A stretch of DNA of 64,000 bases from contig VYZB01000216.1 of assembly GCA_013397455.1 (NCBI GenBank), forward strand, positions 64,312 through 128,311, written 5' to 3'. Each line of letters opens with the position of its first letter. Position 1 is the stretch's first letter. Below, piece after piece: positions 1-11,500 of this stretch. The position numbers and the translations under genes were made by a program. The DNA is from Crotophaga sulcirostris. Its lineage: Eukaryota; Chordata; Aves; Cuculiformes; Crotophagidae. The notes under the pieces are model-generated. The model was not told the DNA's origin, ran no database searches, and saw nothing but the letters and a program-made list of their open reading frames with translations.

Positions 1-3000
1 ATGACCAGAACTACCTAAAAAATGGTGTTACATACACTGTCATGTTCTGGGATCAAATATATATATAATAAAATTACTTCTCAATTCATACAAGTTACTC
101 ACCTAAATTCTAAATACAGCTATGAAATTAAAAAAACCCATGATTACTTTGTTGAACATATGTTTTAGACACTCACTTCTCTATTCAAGACTTTAGCAAG
201 GTCCATAGATGTTAAATATTCTAATATAGAGAAAAATACAAGAGGCTATAGGTCTTAAAGGAATTTTAATTATGTCTGACAAACACACACGCAACAAACA
301 AAAGCTGCTATGTTCCCGAAAAAATAGCAGTTATCAGTCTCTCTAGTTCTTAAATGATACAGAAAAATAACACCTTTAAATTAACCCATTACAAAATAGT
401 CTTTACGGACTGACCAAAGAGGCAAGACATAACATTTAATTATGTCCTTTGATACCTTGTAGCTTTTAAAGTTACATTACTTTGTAATTTTGACACAGAA
501 AAATTGTTCTGTACACTGACAATACCCCTCCTTATTTTAAGTGCGGTTATCATGAAATCATGAGGTATTTCAGAACTGCACTAAGTGCAGAAACCTAACC
601 ACTACAATGGAAACAACATAAAAAAAAATCTCAATAGTGGTAGTTACATTTGGATTGACTTCTGCAATACTAACGAATGAACTCATGAAAAGATTAATCT
701 AGAAAAAGACCATCAATGCCTCAGTGGTCCAACAAAGAGCTATTCAAACAGGCCAAAAATTACTGCACTAGCACCTGAAGGGCTGGGGTGTTCATTTTGG
801 TTGTTAAAATTAAACACGCAGCAGAAGACTAGCAAAGCTCAAACTTTTGAGCCCTGAGTAGTGGCTGGATACCACCACTGAGTTTGGAAAACACTGTGCA
901 AAATGTTGATGAATCTCTGTGAAACAATTTTCAGTTAAAGCTTACATCTGCAGAGAAGATGAATTGTAAGTGCTAATGTTCTTAATACCCGAATATAGCA
1001 GCATACTGCTCTATTAAAACAAGTTTAGTCTTGTCTTTATATCTGTGGAACCAACCACATTCAGTTGCAGATCTCAATTTTTTCATGAAGATAGAGCCTT
1101 TTGAACACCCACACCAAATTAAGCTCAACAAGCAATCTAAACTATACTGCTAGTGCAGTGGCATAGAATAAATGTGCTTATTAACTATAGTCATGCTAGC
1201 TGCTACATGATTCCCTAGAACTGTGTTTTGCTGTACAGAAGCAGAGTTGGAAAAAGACCATCAGGGTCCTGTTCTCATTGCTATAGGCAACTAAACACCA
1301 CCTACCTACTTTGGAAGAGGCCACTGAACTACCTGAGCCACGTGCTGCAAGACCATGGCAACCACCTGACAATACATGGTAAGAGGCTAAAATGAAAGCT
1401 ACAGTAATTTTCCATATTTAGCATAGTTCTAAGCAGTGCGAGCAACAGGCTTTGCTAAGCTGTGGCCATACATATATTCAAATATATATCTTTCAAGTCC
1501 AGAAGCAGTTATTAAAAATATTTCAGATAAGATGACTCAAGTATTTTAATTTGTACCGTTTTACTACTTCCCATAGTACACAGGCTCAACTTTAAATAGA
1601 ATTCCTGACCCGAGCATGAGCAATGTAAATTCTGTAAATTGGAGGAGGTTGACAGTTTGTTACAAACAAACTACAGAAAGGGAAATCAAGCTTCTTTTAC
1701 ACGAAGTTTATTCATTCCAGGTACAGCCTGAAGGCTATTAAAACTGCTAATTATCAGAAAATGTTAAATGCAATACAGTCCAAGAAAACTTGGTAAGAGA
1801 CAGGCTAATTTTAAAAAGCAACTTTACATAATCATCAAGTTTCACAAAAAATATGTAGGAATTTACTGCATCTCAAAAGACAAGCATATGTGCTTCTAGT
1901 ATTTTTCAACATTTTTACTGTATACTTTTAAAGAAACAAAGTGAAAGTATGTGTGAAGGGAAAGTTATGACAAAAAATGGCCATTTACTTCGATTATGAC
2001 ATGCTTGGACATACACAACTACCTCAGTTGTGTGCTTGAGATCTTTGTATGTTTTGCTTTTTTTAAGGCTTCAAACACTCCCCTGGCTTTGACTCAAGAG
2101 TTTGCCACTACAACACAGTTACAAGATATTCAGTGTTGCCCGATGAACGACAAATAAGAATTAGAAATATTTACTGCAGGTATTAACTCCAAAATCTCTT
2201 CTAATAGCTCTGTTTCAAAAAGGAGTGAATAAAAACTTTTGGCGTAAGCAATAAAAATTAAGACATCAAAATCACTCCAAAGTTGTTAATTTCTGTCATA
2301 GAGAAAGCATTTTCTAAAAAATCATTTTTTACGACAGATACTCCTTTCTCTACATTGTCAACTGCATTTATCCTAGTCTACATATTCAAGCAAGATTTGA
2401 ACTACAACAGCTTTTAAGCTGCCATTATCCTGCCACCTGAAAACTTTTTCCTTCTCCAGTTTCTCCTCCCTCTTCACTAATATAGGTTTTTGGCTGTTAA
2501 AGGAGCCTGATACTAGCATAGTGTACCAAAATTCAGGGAACACAGAAAAACTGAAGATATCACTATCTAGTAAACTATAGCCATCTGACTTTATTTAAAA
2601 TAAAGAAAAAAAAGAAAAAAGCATATTGATAAAAAACACCCATGCAAACATTGGCAGAGAGCAAGCTTCGAAACTATCACTGCACTCTTTCTTTCAACAA
2701 GGCAAAAAGTTATTCCTCTTCTTAAGGAAAAGTAAGATACCAGCCTCACCAAAATTATCCCTAGCAGGGGCCTCCTTTCCCCTTTAGGCTGAACAAAGAA
2801 CCACAGCTAGCAACAAAGAGAAAGGGGCGGCAACCACCACTCTGTCTCCTTTAGTGTGGTAAAAAAGCCAAGACAGGCCCCACAAGATCTGCTGTTTCTA
2901 AATGGCAGATTTGCTACAGCAACACACACCTTTGGTATCTTTGTAGGTTTATCCATTCATCTTCATTTCCAAAATGATGAAAACACCGAAGTGCTACAAT

Positions 3001-3541
3001 CAAACAGCCTCAATCTCCATTTCCTGGCGATGACCAATACGAGTCTCAAACGCCAACTTAAAGGATTGTTAGGAGGCAATTTAAAAAAAAATAAAATCAA
3101 ATCTCCTAAGTAATCTGACCAACGAGTTTACCCTCCCAGTACAAAAAAAAAGAAAATCAACCCACCAAAAAACCCAAATGCAAACTCAAGAAAGGAAAAA
3201 ACGAAAAGTTCTCGTTGCTGTAGCCAGAAAGAACCACAAACAAGTTGCTGCAAACATCTGATCTGAAATTAAGCACAAGTTTCATGTATTTTCTCGACAT
3301 GACCGACAAGGCAGATCCCAAGCCACTGCATCCTCCTCCTCAGAGGAGCGTGTATACTTAGAAGGCCTGCAAGCAACTCAAATTTCACTATTATTAAACA
3401 CCTACGCATACAACTTTTGTGTTGTGCTAGAAGAGAGGCTGGTGGAAGCCAAACCTCCGCTCCTGATCCATGTTCCTTGGGGGCTGGGGGGAGGGAGCAG
3501 GGGGACTCTGCACACCTCCCTCTTGCAAACCAGACCTCTGC
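1..3541. other. A+T-rich sequence with no recognised feature
   Basis: No exon, tRNA or known repeat was recognised on either strand. Short ORFs here (for example 2856-3113) have no recognisable motif. If the adjacent CpG island is the start of a minus-strand gene, this would be its first intron. I looked for the conserved second-exon region of HDAC2 by eye and did not find it. Confidence 0.5.
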
Positions 3542-3699
3542 ATGAAAGCCAGAGGAAGGGGAAGGCCTCAGCGTAAGAATTACCAGGTGCCCAAGCTACG
3601 CATGGCCTAGACTCTTTTTTTTTTTTTCCAGGGGAGGAGCCAGACACGGCAGCGCCTCCAAAGCCACAGTGCTTCGATGATGAAGGGGAGTGTCTCAAC

Positions 3700-3724
3700 T
3701 TTCCTTTTTTTTGGGGGGGGGGGG
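3700..3724. repeat. T8/G12 homopolymer pair
   Basis: A run of T followed directly by twelve G (3713-3724), just 5' of the CR1 fragment. Such tracts are prone to sequencing error, so the count may be unreliable. Confidence 0.9.
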
Positions 3725-3753
3725 CAAAACAACAATAGACACAGCGTTCATTG

Positions 3754-3992
3754 CCGAGAGGAAATGGCCTCAAGTTGCGCCAGGGGAGGTTTAGAAGGGA
3801 TATTAGGAAAAAAATATTCACCGAAAGGGTTATCAGGCAGTAGAAGAGGCTACCCAGGGAGGTGGCTGAGGCACCATCCCTGGAGGTGTTTAGAAGACAG
3901 CAGAGGAGGTGCTCAGGGATGCGGTTTGGTAGTGGACAGGTAGGGTTGGTCTTGATGATCTCAAAGCTTTTTTCCAACCAAACGCTTCTATG
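3754..3992 (+). mobile_element. CR1 LINE 3' fragment
   Basis: Starts near GAGGAAATGGCCTCAAGTTG and continues through the typical CR1 3' region (GGAGGTTTAG, TATTAGGAAAAA, CTGGAGGTGTTTAGA, TTGATGATCTCAAAG, TTTCCAACC). It ends at CTTCTATGA, the decayed terminal repeat. This is a 5'-truncated, non-coding copy, with its 3' end toward higher coordinates. It lies inside the direct duplication next to the gap. Confidence 0.85.
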
Positions 3993-4073
3993 AAAGCCAG
4001 AGGAAGGGGAAGGCCTCAGCGCAAGACTTACCAGGTGCCCAAGCTACACATGGCCTAGACTTTTTTTTTCCAG

Positions 4074-4778
4074 NNNNNNNNNNNNNNNNNNNNNNNNNNN
4101 NNNNNNNNNNNNNNNNNNNNNNNNNNNNNNNNNNNNNNNNNNNNNNNNNNNNNNNNNNNNNNNNNNNNNNNNNNNNNNNNNNNNNNNNNNNNNNNNNNNN
4201 NNNNNNNNNNNNNNNNNNNNNNNNNNNNNNNNNNNNNNNNNNNNNNNNNNNNNNNNNNNNNNNNNNNNNNNNNNNNNNNNNNNNNNNNNNNNNNNNNNNN
4301 NNNNNNNNNNNNNNNNNNNNNNNNNNNNNNNNNNNNNNNNNNNNNNNNNNNNNNNNNNNNNNNNNNNNNNNNNNNNNNNNNNNNNNNNNNNNNNNNNNNN
4401 NNNNNNNNNNNNNNNNNNNNNNNNNNNNNNNNNNNNNNNNNNNNNNNNNNNNNNNNNNNNNNNNNNNNNNNNNNNNNNNNNNNNNNNNNNNNNNNNNNNN
4501 NNNNNNNNNNNNNNNNNNNNNNNNNNNNNNNNNNNNNNNNNNNNNNNNNNNNNNNNNNNNNNNNNNNNNNNNNNNNNNNNNNNNNNNNNNNNNNNNNNNN
4601 NNNNNNNNNNNNNNNNNNNNNNNNNNNNNNNNNNNNNNNNNNNNNNNNNNNNNNNNNNNNNNNNNNNNNNNNNNNNNNNNNNNNNNNNNNNNNNNNNNNN
4701 NNNNNNNNNNNNNNNNNNNNNNNNNNNNNNNNNNNNNNNNNNNNNNNNNNNNNNNNNNNNNNNNNNNNNNNNNNNNNN
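4074..4778. other. Assembly gap (705 N)
   Basis: A run of N lies between a T-tract/CCAG sequence and the CpG island. Gaps at G+C-rich first exons are common in bird assemblies, so a promoter or first exon may be hidden here. The true length is unknown. Confidence 0.99.
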
Positions 4779-5345
4779 AGGAGGGGCGAGCGCGCGGGGC
4801 GCGCCCAATCCGCCGCAGCCGGGGGGGGAGAGCGAGGTGAAGAAGGGGATAAGAAGCGTGAGAGCGAGCAGAGCCTCTCGCCTGCTTGTCCCTGCGCTTT
4901 TGGCTTCATCACGCGCACAATCAGGGAAGGAGCCAGCGGGGTGTCCTCATAAACGAATTTTTGGAGGAAGCTCTTTCCTCATGCACCCCCATGCTGCGCA
5001 GTGGTGCGGTCCGCCGGCGGGCCCCTGGCGCTGTCCCCGCCCCTGAGCGGAGCCCCTGGCGCGTGCGCGGAGCGGCCGCCCCCTGCGGCGCCGTGCGGGG
5101 CCGGGCTCGCTTGGCGGCGGCGGGCGGGGGGCGGTACCTCACCGGCTGCTTCCCGCGCCCGGGCAACAGCGGGCCCTTCCCCTGCTCAGTATTCGAGTGG
5201 TGGCGACTCTCCTCGGCCGCCCCCCTGGGACTGTGACTGGGGAGCTCTGGGTCAGTGGCCGGTACCTGACCATCGGCCCGGGACGGGGCTGCGAGGCGGG
5301 TGCGGGTGCTCCACAGGGTGGTGTGGTGGGGGCGTCGTGTGCCTC
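4779..5345. promoter_or_regulatory. CpG island, probable promoter (HDAC2 candidate by synteny)
   Basis: About 570 bases are very G+C-rich with dense CpG, in sharp contrast to the A+T-rich surroundings. The stretch includes GC boxes (CCCCGCCCC near 5036, GGGCGGGG near 5122) and a CCAAT motif near 4804-4808. It starts at the edge of an assembly gap, so part of the island is probably missing. On the minus strand, CCG|GTGAGGTA with GT at 5142-5141 would serve as a splice donor. The human neighbour beyond the 3' end of HS3ST5 is HDAC2, in the same orientation, so a minus-strand HDAC2 promoter is the leading guess. No HDAC2 codons are visible here or in 1-4073, and the ORFs crossing the island look like G+C-rich noise. 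Confidence 0.6.
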
Positions 5346-5353
5346 CCCTACGT

Positions 5354-5592
5354 GGCTTTAAACTTGAAGGGGGAAGGATTTAGTTGAGACATTAGGAAGA
5401 AATTCTGCCCGCTGAGGGCGGTGAGGCCCTGGCACAGGCTGCCCAGGGAAGCTGTGGGTGCGCCTCCCTGGGGGTGTCCAAGGCCAGGCCTGGAGCAGCC
5501 TGGGCTGGTGGGAGGGGTCCCTGCCCATGGCAGGGGGGTGGAACTGGATGAGCTTTGAGGTCCCTTCCAACCCAAACCATTGTATGATTCTA
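5354..5592 (+). mobile_element. CR1 LINE 3' fragment with terminal repeat
   Basis: Begins at CTTTAAACTTGAAGGGGGAA and follows the CR1 C-terminal coding and 3' UTR consensus: GACATTAGGAAGAAATTCT, TGCCCAGGGAAGCTGTGG, a GGGGGTGTCCAAGGCCAGGC-like stretch, CTTCCAACCCAAACCATTG. It ends with TATGATTCTA. It resembles the 3' end of the longer copy at 29.4-29.67 kb. It inserted immediately beside the CpG island and is comparatively G+C-rich and well preserved. Confidence 0.93.
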
Positions 5593-8348
5593 GGTGAGAA
5601 GTCATGCAACCTGCTCTTTTTCAGAACAAGACCCATTCCAATTTTTTTGTTTGTTTGCATTTTCAGAAGTGGAGTTATGTACAATTTGTTGTTTTTTTTT
5701 TTAATTAATGAAAGTACTGGAGGGCTATGGACAAGGATAAGCTCTCTTATCCTTGAAAAGATCTTAGCTGTGCCCAGCCTCTTACCCATCCAGTGGATAG
5801 CGAGACAGGAGGTGGTTGCAGCCAGGCTTCGGGCTGATGTAGAAATGAGAGCACTCCTGGCCTATTGACACTGCTGCTGCCGTGTTCTAGAAGGAGTTCA
5901 ACACGCACTTCACACTACACATAGGCATTACTTCTTCCAAAACCAAGGCATGCCACACAAGATTAAAGTAGTTGTGGTTTTATATAAAAGCCTTGACATC
6001 TGAATCAAGTTTCAGGTTGAGATCTACCAGCAGTTTTCTCTGCCTCAGCTCAGCTACAAACACAGGAGGAAGAAATATAGAAGGTTAACATGATCATGTT
6101 TATACTTAGCCAGTAACTACAGCTTTCTTGTATTTGCATTTATATGAGGGTTCACACTTGTTAGAACTTCAAGTCTGGTATATCTGAATTTGGGGATGTA
6201 TATCAATTACACAGAAGATTACTGTTTCTTCAGCTGGCTTGAAAACCCAATATTTAGGGACTTGCACACATTGTAGAAGTCTTGACCAAGGTTCCTTGTT
6301 TTACTGGAGTCTCTAAAAGAACCTACAAACCCCAATTGCCGCCATGTATACTTTTATATTACATTATGCAAATACCTACTTGTTATCAATGTCACTCATC
6401 AAAACCAGTACATGCTCAAAAACTGGTTAGATCTTTGTTCCAAGAATTAGGCTATTTTCACTCCTAGAGATATCTACCAGGAAGCTGGGTCATTGTATCT
6501 GATAAAAATTGTCTATGTTGTTAGAGAAAACCAACTGTAAAATAAGTTTGTTAACCACATGTGTACACTCAATACCCTGAGGATGAACTAAAGACATGCT
6601 GAAATAAAGATGCTTTCTGGACATTCTCCCCCGCTTCATCTTTTAACAAAAGGATACTTTTTTGTCAGGTAGCCAGGTTGTATGGCATATTTAAAAGGCA
6701 TTTGCTATATTACATTTGGAAATTTCTGTCATAGAAATAATGTACAAAATTGATTTCTGCAGCTTATCATACAACTGATGTGCTTCTTGCTGCAAGCTGC
6801 AGCAAAATACCCACATGACATCATGACATTAGAGGATGCAATAAGCATATTATTAACTTACCAGTAACTTCCTTTTAGGTTCAGCATGCTTAATGCTGTC
6901 ACTGTTCGAACAGCGTCAGATGGGACTCTAGAAGCTCCATACATTGGTTACCTAGTACAAAATGAAGTGTTATGTACATCTTATACCACTGAAATTCAAT
7001 GTATTTGTGAAGTTACTCAATGTTTTGTAGGTGCCTTATAAACATTTGTATCCAACAATATAGTAGTGCAAGTCAGCTGGCTCAATATGAAGAATACTTT
7101 TATTTGCAACATGAAGGGAATGCAATACCAGTAGTGATGTATTGTCAAAATTCTTAGGGACTTTATCTAAAGAAAAAAGTTCATAATTTACATTAATAAT
7201 TTACACAATTACTTTCAAATGGGTACACAACCTCATATAGAAATAGCTTGTTTTGGTTTAAATTAAGTCAAAGTGACATTGGCTAAATCAAGAGAAGTTA
7301 CTTGGCTTTCAGGGTAAGAATGACTATACATGTTCTTCTAATACCTGAATTTATGTAAGTGTAGTTCTCATTTAGAGAAGCTCCTAGAATAGTAACGCAT
7401 ACCTGAATCAAGCAAGTGCAAACAAGCATACAAACTTATCCTTCATCTTGAGAGAAAAGAACGCATTTGCTGAATTTGCAATAATTCAGTATTACATTAA
7501 GGTATTAAATAAGAAAGTTCACTTCTAGAAATGCAGATTCTGCAGATTCCTTAACAAGCAGGTTTGAATGTAACAGCATGGCAGCCATGCTGCACAAAAA
7601 CTAATTACATGGAAGATGCTCTCGAGCAGTTACTTCCCGTAGTAAGCCCACATGAACATCAGCTACTGGAGTCCCAGGCCAGTTCTGAGACAGAAAAGGG
7701 TATACAAAGAAGCATCAGCGGGAAAGGTGAGTATTCCATTTTAATATGTAGCTCCATACAGACATGATTTTACAACATAATGGAGGTATTTTTATTCCTT
7801 CCTGTAATTGCCTATTGCTGTTACTGGATGACAGTTTCACCCTTTATCTGCATCGTTATACTAACATTAGCTTGTTCTTTCACACAGTATTTATGTCATA
7901 CCTTAGATAGTGTTTACTTAGTAAGTGACATGAAAGAAGCAATAAGGAGCTTTCTAACAGAGGAACAACTTTCAGCTTCAGCATTTGCAGCCAGCATTGC
8001 AATAGAAAGTATTACTATTTCTCACATCTCTCCTAAAGCACATCTACTGTAAAAGCTCAGTAACATTTATACAAACAGTGAACGAGAAATCTTTTATAGG
8101 TAAATTTTAAAACATTTTTTCTTGTCAAAAAGTGATCAAGATGGCATTCTTGAAAGTACCCCTCAGTAAATGCCAAGCAGACTATCATTTTGAAACAGAA
8201 GGCTTAAATGATGCCTCTATAGCACCTTTTTTCCCCCTCCTAGCATCTGCTAGTGGAGAATGGTATTACTTATATGCCACAGAAATCATGATCAGATCAC
8301 CTTCCTCCTCTTTCCTTGCATAATCTACAAGTGGAAAGATACCACTAG
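5593..8348. other. Gene-free interval
   Basis: A+T-rich unique-looking sequence. ORFs up to about 90 codons (for example 7564-7767 and 7780-8052) show no family motif and no codon pattern that would support a gene. Nothing else recognised. Confidence 0.5.
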
Positions 8349-8512
8349 AAAAGTCAAGTCAAGTCAAGTCAAGTCAAGTCAAGTCAAGTCAAGTCAAGTC
8401 AAGTCAAGTCAAGTCAAGTCAAGTCAANAAGTCAAGTCAAGTCAAGTCAAGTCAAGTCAAGTCAAGTCAAGTCAAGTCAAGTCAAGTCAAGTCAAGTCAA
8501 GTCAAAGTCAAG
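8349..8512. repeat. (AAGTC)n pentanucleotide microsatellite
   Basis: About 32 uninterrupted units of AAGTC, broken only by one ambiguous base (N at 8428) with a local phase slip. The near-perfect purity suggests recent expansion and likely length polymorphism. The N suggests that reads disagreed or that the array was joined across an unresolved point. An ORF reading VKSSQ repeats is simply the array translated. Confidence 0.98.
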
Positions 8513-11500
8513 CCCTTATTTAACTCTAGCCATCCTCATGCTCCTTTTCACCCCCCTCCATTTTATCTGTGGAAGTTAGCGTTTTCAGGTGCTACCTATT
8601 AGTAGCATTCACAGCTGCAAACTGGTAATCACACAAACATACATGTAAGGAGAAGGTTACAGACAATAATATTGACTTGTCCTATTGTTCAGTAATGTTA
8701 GCAGTCTCTTGACAGCACAGAAGAGAGTTAATGTGGAAAAAGTAGTTATCTCAAGACATCCATAGACCTTACAAGAGTTCTATAAAGCATAAGAGTAAAT
8801 AAAGCTTTGGGACTGCTTTCCTGAGAAGGAAACAGGTTTCATCATGCAGATACCTTCCTAATGAAATCACTTTATGCAGAATGTCAAAGTCATTGAAGAA
8901 CAAATAGATAAAGAGAACTAAACAGAAAATTAACTATGGGGTTTGAATTTTCTCCCTTGCTTATTTGTGTAATAAGCACTGGCAATAATGCTATCTACTA
9001 ATTGCTTTTCAGTTTCAAGAGGGTAGACTGCTGAATATTCTTCCTTTCATTGCTGGGAAGTGCTGGTATACAATAGTTTTTTGCTGTCATTCTCAGAGCT
9101 AAGGGAACTTGCTGTGCTCCTGAATGCTCATATCAAGAGTAAAACATGGCAGTGATTTCATTTTAAGTGGTAGGCCAGTATTTTCTCTTACATGCCTATC
9201 ATTTCTCTGTGCAGTGTCCTCATGTCTATGTGATGCGTGTAAACATAACACATCAGTAGTATATTCTGCCTGGGGCAGCTGTACCTACCCATTGAATCTC
9301 TTCTGTAATTGCCTGAAACTGGTTCCTTGCGCGGTTGTATGCCTGGCGGTCCTATAGACAGGAAAAGTTTGTCTTCAGTGCACAGCATATAAACACAGAT
9401 GCAGTTTTTATGCAAAGTGGCATGATATAATACAACAGTTCTAATTCTTATGTTTGAAAAAATAGCTATTTTTTTTAAAAACATGGAATAATCAATATGC
9501 AAATGGTTTCTTTTAAAAATTTACTTTTAAAAACGTTGATAGGACTAAGAAAGTGAATGGGAAGAAATCTGCAATGCTAGGTATAGTATAATGAGAGTAA
9601 TCATAGAATCATAGAGTGGTTTGTAACTAACCTTTCCTATTTGTATTGAAAACTTCGGCAGACCTAAAGGAAATGGTATACGTTCAGTTTTATAAGATAG
9701 CCATCACTAGCTTTTACAGTTAAAATACTGTTTCTTGGTGACTGCTAGAGTGCCCAGTATATACAGTCTTCCAATGTTCATTGTTTGCAGAGAGAGATCA
9801 GTTTAAATTATACTGGCTCTCAGTGAGATGACTGAATAACATTCTCTGTATCTGGTAATGCCTGAAGAAAGATAAACATCTTTCTAAAAGAAAATCTGAC
9901 AGATAGTTATGACTTTCAAAAAATAGAGATAAAAAAAGTAACCTTCCATCATGATATATTTCCTGGAGCCACATGCCTCCATTTCAAGCACAGTACTTGT
10001 GAAGTACTGCTTTACTTTCCTTTATTATACCTACTTCTGAGCTAAATTCTGAAGTTGGGTGAAAGTTAAACTTGTGTAAAGTAGCGGACAGGCCTTCTGA
10101 ACCTCTAAATGATGTTTTAATAGCTCTGTATGCCTATAAATGGCTAGGGTTAAATGTTTCTATTCTTAGCAGCAGTCTAATTTACAGAAATTGGTATGGA
10201 CAAACACAGGCTAAATTTTTATTTTCAGTAAGTAGTGGGAAATTTGTACCCTGGTAGTGGGAAACAGTCTGCTGGTAGAAAGTCCTGAGATGGGGAGCAT
10301 ATCAGGACACTGATGGGTGATGTGCAGACCACCACTGTTCTTTAGGAACTCCTGAAGAGTAAGTCCTGAACTGCTGTAACCTATAAATCACTTCTCTATT
10401 TCTTCTTTGTTTCAGGGGTTGAACAGGTCACAGCTGGAAACATTCTGGTCCCTGCATGATTCACTCCCTCCTGATTACTTGATTAACCCTTGATATCTCA
10501 AGCAAACAAAAACCAGTGAGCCACTGGCCATCTATGCAAACACCCTGCCAGTGCTAGTTTTTGCATATCAGGTGTTCCATGTGAAGTCTTATTAAAATAA
10601 AGCTGTATCTACATAAGGCAAATGAACCACTTTATCTTAAATCAAATTTTAAACCAGTTTACACTGTAGTGAGACACTGCATAAACACTATTTCAATTTG
10701 ACAGTGGAAGGTTATCTTCAATTTAAACTGATTATGATCTTTGTTGACTAATCTGATATAAAGTAGTGTCCAGATAGTTATTTGTATCAATTAGAAAACA
10801 ATTTAAGGTAAGCAGGGGCAAACCTCATATAACTAGTGCCTGTCATTTTGAATTTCCTATCTGATTGAGTCTTGGCAATGAATAAATTGCCAATCAATAA
10901 AAACAGACAAAATAAATGAAATTCTGGAGACTGTATGCTCACTACTCCGTTAGCCATACCAGTGCAAAGTTAAAAAGGGTGTCTGAAGGGACATGCAGTT
11001 GTCAGCATGCAGATGAGATCCTTGGCAATTCTCTTCAGCTTCCTTTCCACTGTGCAGGAATTACCAGCAGGCTGTGGATCAGCAATCTCATTATTGCGCA
11101 GTCATGAATGTTCCTTCTCTCCTCATCTGTTCTTAGCATGGATATATCACAGATGCAATGTACCACAACATTTCTTTACAGGACAGCAAACCTGAATGTC
11201 AAAGAACAGAAGCAAAGGTGAGCAGAAGTGTTTTTACAAAGTGGGTCCTGAAGGAAATATTTTCTTGTTACTTCTCATAAATCTAGTGAAAGAAGTTCAT
11301 AATTTAGAAGTTTTTAAGCAACTATGATTTTTTTCAGAGAGCCCCCTGAAAAAAAAAATCATTCCCTCTCCCAAAGACCAAAATACCAAAATATCCATTC
11401 TACCCTGCTGACCCAGGTTAATATTACATTCTAGAAACTGTATTAATTTCACATTTTAGGATCTGTGATTTATCGGTAGTTGTTTGGTATCATGCATAAT

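Larger units (their letters stand above)
3542..4073 (+). repeat. Direct duplication of about 80 bp, 448 bp apart, running into the gap
   Basis: The segment beginning ATGAAAGCCAGAGGAAGGGG at 3542 recurs at 3990. The two copies run to a T-tract followed by CCAG (about 3630 and 4073). They differ by three substitutions and by T-tract length. The CR1 fragment at 3754-3992 sits between them, and the second copy is cut by the gap. A tandem duplication of a roughly 450-bp unit, or a haplotype collapse error at the gap, would explain it. CR1 insertion does not normally make target duplications of this size. Confidence 0.8.

Noticed and set aside
3402..3977. 191-codon minus-strand ORF
   Set aside because: Much of it is the antisense of the CR1 3' fragment (3754-3977) and of a low-complexity G-rich tract. 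No domain.
1..4073. HDAC2 second exon on the minus strand
   Set aside because: Searched by eye for the codons of its conserved early region and found none. Any such exon would lie below this window.
4044..4918. Two long minus-strand ORFs (254 and 287 codons)
   Set aside because: They are mostly the N run of the gap translated as X. The real residues at each end match no family.
8260..8523. ORF encoding VKSSQ repeats
   Set aside because: It is the pentanucleotide microsatellite read as protein and contains the ambiguous base.
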